Position numbers and translations under genes: made by a program
The notes under the pieces: model-generated
What the model saw: the letters and a program-made list of their open reading frames with translations, nothing else
Databases searched by the model: none
What the model was told of the DNA's origin: nothing
From: Scilla litardierei
Lineage: Eukaryota > Streptophyta > Magnoliopsida > Asparagales > Asparagaceae
NCBI GenBank assembly: GCA_030789695.1
Contig: JAULAV010009223.1
Location: forward strand, 21,564 to 85,563
Direction of reading: 5' to 3'
DNA: 64,000 nucleotides
Shown: positions 55,611-64,000 of the stretch, piece after piece
How the letters are laid out: each line of letters begins with the position of its first letter
Numbering within the stretch: position 1 is the first letter of the stretch

Positions 55611-56653
55611 CCTTAGCAAAAAGAGCGATTAGATTGGATGATTAATAAAATTATAAATTCTATCAATCACTTATGGCATGGCTCAATAATATGGTTCCAA
55701 CATAATATTGACCATCAATATACACAATCCATGAATAAGATCAATCACATGATATTTTCTCTAATTTAATTTGAATAAATAACATGCGAGCATCGTTTTA
55801 CACAAGCAAAAGTATAACACGTCGTAATATTCTAGTTTTCTTATTTCCAAGGAATTGGCATCTCAAAAAGATCGTTCAAATCATGGGTATTGAAATTGCT
55901 TAGTTTATCCACCATTTCTTTTTTTTTCTTTTTTTTTGACGACTTAGAATAATCCATGTAACGAGCTTTCAGTTAATGACTCCTAGGCCAGACGACCTTC
56001 GGGCATTAGGCTTAGAAGAACCCCTCGAACTTAATAACTCAAATCATCTAAGTTTTATTTTCTCCCTCTCTTTTTTGGATGTACTCCCCATTCATCCATC
56101 TTTCGACGCGAATCTCCAATGCTTCTTGAGGCACAAAGACTCGGCTAATTAATGAACTCAAGGGAACGATGCATTTTTTCCTCTCTTTTTTATTTTTTCA
56201 TAAGCAACTCAACACCCATTCTTCAAGAATAAACATTAATAACAAAGGCCAAATTCCTCTTTAACTTGAAGACTATTCTAATAAATCATGTATACTTAAG
56301 CTTTTGCATCACAATAGCATGCATGAAATAAATTCAAACTATTTCGAGATATTAATCATGGCAATTGAAAGTTTTCATAAATAGCATATTAACGAGTAAT
56401 TCCATGAAGGAAAAATAATTAATTAAAGCCATAAACAATTTTTAGAACTCAATCAATGCATAATCATATGCATTTGTTGTATGTGAAGGAGTTTTAAATG
56501 ATGAGAATTAGTGATTTATTCTTTTCTTTTTCTATATTTATAAAAATCCTAAGGTCTCATACACTCCCCCAACTAAAGATGGACATTATCCTCAATGTCG
56601 AAGTGGGTACGAGTTTATTCAAAAGCAAACATCCTAAAAAGCATATAAAAAAT
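55611..56653 (-). other. 3' non-coding region of gag-only element 2
   Basis: AT-rich with T runs near 55915-55935; no gene seen. It holds the conserved post-ORF motif at 56561-56598. Confidence 0.6.
56561..56598 (-). other. conserved post-ORF motif, possible internal polypurine tract
   Basis: On the minus strand ACATTGAGGATAATGT, then TTTAGTTGGGGGAGTGT. It corresponds to 25538-25578 in element 1. Confidence 0.5.
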
Positions 56654-58114
56654 TTATACTAATGGAAAGAACACACCGTGGTCAAATGGTGGACCACGGA
56701 TCCTTAATGGTGGAGGAAGTTGTTCTATCTGCTCCTTGCACTCCTCGGTGAGTATTCTTCCTCCACTCGCTTCCTTATGGTCAAGCATCGACACAACCCA
56801 GCATATCTCCTCCATGTGCATATGTGTTCCCAGCATGAGATACGTTGTGTCAAATAAAGATGGACGAAATTGATTATCCATGAAGGCTTGCCATAATGGG
56901 TCGTCATAAACCATAAAAGTTTTTAAAGCTAATTGACGACCATTTGAATCTAAAAGATTTGGAATTAAAATTTGAGATTCAGAACTAGAGTGTATAGGTT
57001 CATAAGAACTTCCCTGAAAAGGATCGCTATTCTTGATTTGATACTCTGCTTCAGGATGAGGTGGAAGTGGCTGCTGAAATACATCTGTGAGGATGTATGG
57101 CTCGAGCTCCAATGTAGTCTGTAAGCTCTCTCCCTCGCTCATATCTTCCTCTTCATAGCAGTGATAACCTGTAGCAGTCCATCCAATGTACTCGTACTCC
57201 TTAGGTGAGGGAGATGATTCTGAAGGAAGACATGGTTCAGGTTCAATGATTTTACTCTCGTCATCACTTGTCTCCACTCCATCTTCATCATCGTCAAAAT
57301 AGAAATGCATCGTGTCGCCCATATAGTCCACATGCACCCCTTTACACATCTCCTCATGCTCATCTAAGTAGTACAGATGCTCCATCTCATATGTTTTCTC
57401 TTGGTGCTCCATATGATCACATCAGTAATAACTCCAAGGTAACTCCTTGAGCTGTCCTTGGACCTGCTGAGATGTGTCCACGAAAGGAATGATCTGGCCA
57501 TCATCTTCATATATTAGCGATTGATCCTTAGATGTCATAGTTCTCTCTTGCACTGCAAGGTCCTGCAAGTACCACCATTCATCATATGTCGTATATGAAA
57601 AGAATTCTCCATTGTAGCTCATCTGCACGAAATCCCATGTAGGAGGGAGTAATCCTGTGTAGAAAATCTATAGGAGATGATCATCGTGGAAGCTATGGGA
57701 TGGGTACGCAAGCATTAAATCGTTGAACCTCCTCAAAGCCTGATGGTAGGCCTCCCCATCAGCTTGGATGAAGTTTGCAATCTGTTGCTTCATAGCCTAC
57801 TGCCTCCGTGCTTGCCACACAAAAGGAGGCAAGAATCTCTGAAGTAAGTCAGCTTGAAAGGATAGCCAAGTAAATAATGAGTCATGAGGTAAAGCATCAA
57901 ACCAAGATATAACATTGTCTCTTAAAGAATATAGGAAATATTTAATACATAGTCTTTCAATGTGCTCAAGATTTTTCCCATGAAACAATAGGTGGCATAT
58001 CTTTTCAAACTCTTGCACGTGTAAATATGGATTCTCCTCCTCTGTACCATGGAAGACTGGTAGGATTCGGGTCAAATCAGAAATAAAGTTTAAAAAGTAT
58101 GCATCACCAACCAT
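56654..58114 (-). pseudogene. gag: gag-like protein with acidic C-terminal extension, three in-frame stops
   Basis: One frame of 487 codons from ATG 58114 to 56654 without indels, broken by TAG 57797, TAG 57668 and TGA 57422. The gag part shows EENPYLHVQEFEKI, SWFDALPHDSLFTWLSFQAD, FLPPF, then FIQADGEAYHQALRRFNDL and FYTGLLPPTWDFVQM. The acidic middle has MGDTMHFYFDDDED. The C-terminal domain reads DDPLWQAFMD, PSLFDTTYL, GGRILTEECK and IEQLPPPLRIRGPPF, each with a counterpart in the protein at 23788-25449. The 57668 TAG stands where element 1 has CAG. No enzyme domain and no zinc knuckle are seen. The shared C-terminal domain suggests it matters to the element, but its function is unknown. 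Confidence 0.78.
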
Positions 58115-58238
58115 ATATTTTTTTTAAAAAGAACAAAGATATGAAAATAAAAAGAGAAAATCCTAAGCTAGAAGGTGGAAGGGTCTCACCGAATGTTCCC
58201 CTATACGAATTTAAATTGTAGCTTACAAGTACTGTTAT
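58115..58238 (-). other. leader of gag-only element 2
   Basis: About 125 bp between the primer site and the gag ATG, with no feature I can identify. Confidence 0.5.
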
Positions 58239-58257
58239 TCCTGGCAACGGCACCAAA
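58239..58257 (-). other. primer binding site of gag-only element 2
   Basis: TTTGGTGCCGTTGCCAGGA on the minus strand, four bases from the LTR. It differs from the element 1 site at only a few positions. Confidence 0.75.
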
Positions 58258-58261
58258 TACT

Positions 58262-59943
58262 TGACTCGTCTCAAAATGTGTGAGTGCTACTCCCAAGTGT
58301 AGGAGATCGAACAAGTAATAATCCTGGTGAGTCCAAGTATCATATCCACGGAACAACTGACCTGCAAAACACGCACTTCAGTTTATAAAGAGTACTAAAA
58401 CTATAATTAATAACCACCTTTCAGAGATATAAGTAATGGTGTCGATGATTTAAAATAATAAAAGAGAATCCTACGATAATTACGGTGAATTAGATACTAG
58501 GGTACTAATATGGAGAGTATGTGTTGGTAGTGATTTCGTTAGGGTATGTGCAATCAATGATTATTAATATCTTTTCTATAACTCAACGTTTTGTCTGGCT
58601 AGGGCACGAGATCGTCGGAAGGTATGTCGATAAAGAGCATAAAATAGTGCCAAAAAGTAATCACGTATATCATCGACTTCCTGAATAAAATATGCACAAG
58701 TGCCCTCTCGGGTCACGATACATCCTCTCGGATAGCATCATGAATAATTCTTACTCAGATCATATTCGATTCAAGCTTGCCCACGTCTCCGTATAACATA
58801 TCCAAACAAGATATAAGTAGAAATCAATGAAATACACAATATAACGTGAATATAGGGTGAAAAGATATTGAAATCAATGATTACGACACCCTAACTATAT
58901 CAACACCAACACATATAGAGATTAGCCACACATGGAGAGAAAATAAACAATATTCATAGACAAATACATGCTCAAAGTCTCAAAATACGTGACAAATACT
59001 CCAAATACAAGCCAAATACGTTAAATACAAGGCCAAAGATAGGAAAATATCACCAAATCTCTCCAAATAGACCCTAGATCTCCTTCAGATGATAGTTCCT
59101 GCCTCTGTCTCCAGGGCCTCCAAATCTTACGCCAAAATATGGCTCCTAGAGCCCCAAATACGCAAGAATACCCCCAAAACCCTAAAAATATGTATATATA
59201 GGAGCATTGCAGGTTTGGGGGCCTTAGAGGGTTTGAAACCCGCTTCATAATGTCGGTGCAAATGTGAGCCATTAGATCTGGGCAGGATTGCCTGTGGAAG
59301 CGCCACGTGGCATGTGGGTCGGATTGTCGCCCGCAAAGCTGCGTTTCGTTGCGTTGCTGGTCGTTGGATTTTGATCCAACGGTGGTGATATCACCGTGTC
59401 GCTGCTCTGCTCTCGACCGTGCGATGTTCGAGCAACGACCCTAATTCCACCATGTCGCCTGTATAACTTACTCAATTTGAATCCAAATTGGGATGATTCT
59501 CGGTCGTTGGATGATGATCTTGCACTTATAGCGTGACGCGTCACCCGCTTGCTGTGAGACGTCAGATTAGAGCGGGAGCAGATGGATGTGCGCCACGTGT
59601 CCCCTCATTTGAGCGGGCGTATATACGCCGTATGTCATGCATATCTCTGTCGTAGTTCTCCATCTAAAATGGTATTCTGCATTCAAAAATACATAGAAAT
59701 TAGCACATATCTCAGAAAAATACAAATAAATAGTCGTTTGAATCGTGAGATCGAGATCTTCATACTAAAAATATAAAAAGGGCAAAAATACTCAGTATAT
59801 TACTGTTTTGTGCATAGAATGAGAGTTTGCTCTAATAATTAAGAATATTCTAAATACGATCATATTAAAGATCAAATATGTATCATATATGCACAAAATG
59901 GGTCTAAATGAGGTGTTTAATATGCAATATTCAACCTGAATCA
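58262..59943 (-). repeat. 5' LTR of gag-only element 2
   Basis: 1,682 bp. Read on the minus strand it starts TGATTCAGGTTGAATATTGC at 59943 and ends ATTTTGAGACGAGTCA at 58262. Same composition as 53777-55585 without the 154-bp duplication. By eye a few percent differ. Confidence 0.87.
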
Positions 59944-59948
59944 ATGGC
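59944..59948. repeat. target duplication (right) of gag-only element 2
   Basis: ATGGC, followed by AAAACTCCCAGTTCC, which is the continuation of the interrupted satellite monomer. Confidence 0.88.
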
Positions 59949-61420
59949 AAAACTCCCAGTTCCAACAGATATTTTTGCAGATTTATATTAGCTACGGGCT
60001 ATTTTCAACATTTTCTGTTAGATATGAATATTTATGTTAAATGATATGATTTTTATAGCCTAATTTTTCTTCTCTTGTTTTTCAGTTGAAGATGGTGATA
60101 TCCTAGTACCAACGGACGTTTTTGCGTATTTTTTTTTATATCTTGGCTATGTTCTACATTTTCTTAAAGATGTGGATCATTTTATTAATAATATGATTTT
60201 TGGCCTAATTTTGTGTTCTCTTTTTTGTTAAAGATAGCGATCTCCCGGTTCCAACGGACATTTTTGCAGATTTTTCTGAGCACGGATCTATTCTCTACAT
60301 TTTACTGAAGATATGAATCTTTTTATTAAATGATATAATTTTTGTAGCGTAATTTTGTCTTCGCTTATTTTTCAGTTAAGTATGGTGATCTGCCAGTTCC
60401 AACAGATATTTTTTTTGCGGATTTTTCTGAACTCAGGGTGATTCTTCTACATATTCAGGAAGATGTGGATCTTTTTATTAAATGATACGATTTTTGGCCT
60501 AATTTTGTCTTCATTTATTTTTTATTTGAAGATGGTGATCTCCTGGGTTTAACATACATTTTACGGATTTTTCTGAGCTCGGGGCTGTTTTCTACATTTT
60601 CTTTATGATATGAATCTTTTTATTAAATGATATGATTTTTATAGCACAAGTTTGTCTTCCCTTATTTTTAAGTTGAAGATGGCGATCTCCCCGCTCTAAA
60701 GGATATTTTTGTAGATTCATATCATCTCAAGATATTTTCTACATTTTTTGAAAGATATGTTTCTTTTTATTAAATGATATATTATTTTTGGCCTTATTTT
60801 GTCTTCTCTTATTTTTTTTAGATGAAGATGTCGATCTCCATGTTCCAACGGACATTTTTGCAGATTTTTCTGATCTACCGGCTATTTTCTATATTTTCTG
60901 TAAGATATGTATCTTTATATTAAATGATATGATTTTTATAGCCTAATATTGTCTTCCCTTATTTTAAAGTTGAAGATGGCGATCTCCTGGTTACAACAGA
61001 CATTTTTCTGATTTTTCTGAGCTCAATGTTATTTTCTTCATTTTATTGAATATATGGATATTTTTATCAAAAGATATGCTTTTTGTATTCTAATTTTGTC
61101 TTCTCTTATTTTTCAATTGAAGATGGCGATCTTTCGATTCTAACTGACATTTTTGCATATTTTTCTGAGCTCGGTGCTATTTTTCTACATTTTCTCGAAG
61201 ATATGGATCTTTTATTAAATGATATGATTTATGGCCTAATTTTGTCTTCTCTTATTTTTTTCGTTGAAGATGGTGATCTCCCGGTTTCAACGGACATTTT
61301 TGCGAGATTTTTCCGAGCTCTGTGATTTTTTTCTACATTTTCTGTAAGATATAAATCTTTATATTAAATCTTATGATTTTTATAGCTTAATTTTCTCTTC
61401 TTTTATTTTTCAGTTGAAGA

Positions 61421-61515
61421 TTCAACAGATAAAAAAGAAGACAATCGGAACCGGAAAATCGCCATCCTCATCTTTAAAAATGTTCGCGGTATCTATGATA
61501 TCACCATCTTCAACT
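61421..61515 (-). repeat. inverted satellite segment, first in block 3
   Basis: Reverse-complement landmarks (ATCGCCATCCTCATC, ATCACCATCTTCAACT) followed by the same AATAAGATTTTTATATATC resumption as at 13492. Confidence 0.83.
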
Positions 61516-62917
61516 AATAAGATTTTTATATATCATTTTCTGAGCTTGGTGCCATTTTCTACATTTTATGAAAGATATGAATCTTTTAATTAAATGATAT
61601 GATTTTTATAGCCAAAATTTGTCATTTCTTATTTTTCCAGTTGAAGATGTCGATCTTTTTATTAAATGATATTATTTTTGGCCTAAATTTGTCTTCTCTT
61701 ATATTCTAGTTGAAGATGGCAATCTACTGGTCCCAAAGGACAATTTTGCGGATTTTTTGAGCTCTCGACTATTTTCTAAATTTTCTGGAAGATATAGATT
61801 TTTATATTAAAGATATGATTTTTACAGCCTAATTTTGTCTACTCATATTTTTCAGTTGAAGATGGCGATTTCCCGGGTACCAACGGATATTTTTGCGGCT
61901 TTTCTGAGATCGGGGATATTTTCCTACATTTGGGAAGTTATAGTTATTTTTATTAAATAATATGATTTTAGGCCGAATTTTGTCTTCTCTTATTTTTTTC
62001 GTTGAAGATGGCATTTGCCCGGTTCCTAAGGACATGTTTGCGGATTTTTCTGAGCTTCGGGGTATTTTCTAAATTAACTGTAAGATATGAATCTTTATAT
62101 TAATGATATGATTTTTATAGCCTAATTTTGTCTCTCTGATTTTTCAGTTGAACATGTCAATCTCCCAGTTCCACCAGCCATTTTTGCGGATTTTTCTAAA
62201 CTTGGAACTATTTTCTACAGTTTATTGAAGATATGAATCTTTTTATTAAATGATATGATTTTTACAGATTAAGTTTGTCTTCCCTTATTTTTTCCGTTAA
62301 AGATGGCGATCTCCCGGTTCCAACGAAAATTTATGCAGAAATTTCCGAGCTCCGGGTTATTTCTACATTTTCTGTAAGATATGGATATTTATATTAAATG
62401 ATATGATTTTTATGACCTAATTTTGTCTTCTCTTATTTTTCAGATGAAGATGGCGATCTCCTGGTTCCAACGGACATTTTTGCGGATTTTTCTGAGCTCT
62501 GTGCTATTTTCTTCATTTCCTTAAGATATGGATCTTTAATATTTATATTAAATGATATGTTTTAATGGCCTAATTTTGACTGCACTTATTTTTCAGTTGA
62601 ATAAGGTGATCTCCGGTTTCAAACGGAAATTTTTGCTTATTTTCGGAGCTCGGTGCTATTTTCTATGTTTTCTAGAAGATAATGATCTTTATATTGATTG
62701 ATATGATTTTTGTTGCCTAATTTTGTCTTCTCTTTTTTACAGTTGTTGATGGCGTTCCTTTATTAAATGATATGATTTTTTGGCCTTATTTTGTTTTCTC
62801 TTATATTTCGGTTGAAGATGGTGATCACCCGGCTCCAACAGACATTTTTGCGGATTTTTCTGAGCTCTGGTCTATTTTTCATATTTTCTAGAAGATATGA
62901 AAAATTTTATTAAATGA

Positions 62918-63061
62918 TTTCAGAGGAGACAAAATTAGGCCAAAAAATGTCCGTTGAGACCGGGGAAATCGCCATCTTAAACTGAAATATAATAGAAGAC
63001 AAAATTCGAAACTGGGAAGTCGCCATCTTCATCTATAAAAATGTCGGTTGCATCTTTAACT
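62918..63061 (-). repeat. inverted satellite segment, second in block 3
   Basis: Reverse-complement landmarks (AATGTCCGTTGAGACC, TCGCCATCTTCATC) followed by GATAAGATTTTTATATATC. It lies about 1,545 bp after the previous one. Confidence 0.85.
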
Positions 63062-64000
63062 GATAAGATTTTTATATATCATTTTCTGAGCTTGGTGTTA
63101 TTTTCTACATTTTATGAAAGATATGGATCTTTTTATTAATTGATATGATTTTTATTGCCTAAAATTTTCTTCTCTTATTTCCAATTGAAGATGGCAATCT
63201 TTTTATAAATGATATGATTTTTGGCCTAATTTTATCTTCTCTTATATTCCAGTTGCAGATGACGAGCTCCCGGTTTCAACGGATATTTTTGCAGATTTTT
63301 TTGAGCTCCGGGCTATTTTCCACTTTTTGGAAGATATGTATCATTTTATTAAATGACATGATATTTTGGCCTAATTTTGTTTTCTCTTATTTTTAAGTTG
63401 AATATGTGAATCTCCCGATTCCAACGGACATTTTTGCGGATTTTTCTGAACTCGGGGCTATTTTGTACACTTTTTGGAAGATAAGAATCTTTATATTAAA
63501 TGATGTGATTTTTATATCTTAATTTTTCATTCTCTTATTTTTCAGTTGCAGATGGCGATCTCCCAGTTCCAAAAGACATTTTTGCAGATTTTTCTTAGCT
63601 CCAGGCTATTTTCTACATTTTATTAAATATATGGATCTCTTTATTAAATGACAAGATTTTTGTATCCTAAATTTTATTCTGATATTTTTAGTTGAATATG
63701 GCGATCTCCCAGTTCCAACGGACATTTTTGCAGATTTTTCTTAGCTTTGGGCTTTTTTCTACATTTTCTGGAAGATATGAATCTTTTAATAAATGATATG
63801 ATTTTTTGGCCTAATTTTGTCTTCTCTTTTTTCAATTGAATATTGCGATATCTTAGTTCCAACAAACATTGTGCGAATTTTTCTTAGCTCAGTGCTATTT
63901 TTTACATTTTATGGCAGATATGTATATTTTTATTAAATGATATGATATTTGGTCTAATTTTGTCTTCTTTTATTTTTCAGTTGAAGATGGCGATCTCCCG

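Larger units (their letters stand above)
53777..59943 (-). mobile_element. gag-only LTR retrotransposon 2 (TR-GAG type), minus strand
   Basis: The insertion is 6,167 bp in a satellite monomer, with ATGGC duplications on both sides. LTRs lie at 53777-55585 and 58262-59943, with TGATTCGGGTTGG / ACGAGTCA type ends on the minus strand. Primer site, gag ORF, post-ORF motif, hairpin and polypurine tract follow in the same order as in the first gag-only element. There is no protease, RT or integrase. LTR starts (TGATTCGGG) and the protein are related to element 1, but most of the LTR differs, so these are two families of one lineage. Confidence 0.87.
59944..64000 (+). repeat. satellite array, block 3, running off the window
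   Basis: About 4.06 kb, roughly 27 monomers, continuing block 2 after the insertion. Two inverted segments (61421-61515 and 62918-63061) and shortened monomers around them repeat the arrangement seen near 13339 in block 1. No gene is seen. Confidence 0.95.

Noticed and set aside
1..64000. tRNA or rRNA genes
   Set aside because: No tRNA A/B box pair with cloverleaf and no rRNA stretch was recognised by eye; tRNA-like pieces are only primer sites.

Overview
The window looks like nuclear repeat-rich (heterochromatic) DNA of a flowering plant. It has no intact host gene. Evidence for a plant: Ty1/copia, Ty3/gypsy Tat-type and Tekay-type elements, gag-only LTR elements with an Athila-like primer site, a CACTA transposon with plant subterminal repeats, and broken exons of a nucleobase-ascorbate transporter and a plant FAD monooxygenase. 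I cannot name the species. About 24 kb (38%) is one AT-rich satellite with a monomer of about 147 bp, in three blocks (2577-16112, 47081-53776, 59944-64000, the last running off the window). Layout: 1-2576 is the 3' part of a decayed copia element, cut off inside its 3' LTR by the satellite. 2577-16112 is satellite block 1. 16116-21846 is a 3'-truncated, non-autonomous CACTA element carrying host gene fragments that still have introns. 21847-47081 is a Tat-type gypsy element that lost most of gag, protease and RT, with an antisense ORF and a minisatellite in its 3' region. It holds two younger insertions: a gag-only element (22164-29344, target duplication GGTAG) inside its 5' LTR, and a Tekay-type element (32152-41555, target duplication CTATT) inside its integrase. 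47081-53776 is satellite block 2. 53777-59943 is a second gag-only element on the minus strand (target duplication ATGGC), inserted in a satellite monomer. Block 3 follows. The order of events can be read from the nesting: satellite first, then CACTA, then Tat, then Tekay and the first gag-only element; the second gag-only element entered the array independently. The points that most deserve checking are these. (1) The two gag-only elements are divergent but share a C-terminal domain, a TAG near the same place, a hairpin beside the polypurine tract and a motif after the ORF. (2) The Tekay-type element has two apparent spliceosomal introns, at the gag-protease joint and inside integrase, and its LTRs carry arrays of short palindromes. 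(3) The CACTA element captured transporter and monooxygenase exons in the same orientation. (4) The satellite has a nucleosome-sized period, a splice-acceptor-like tract plus ATG in most monomers, and higher-order units with an inverted segment. All family assignments were made by eye from motifs; no database search was run.
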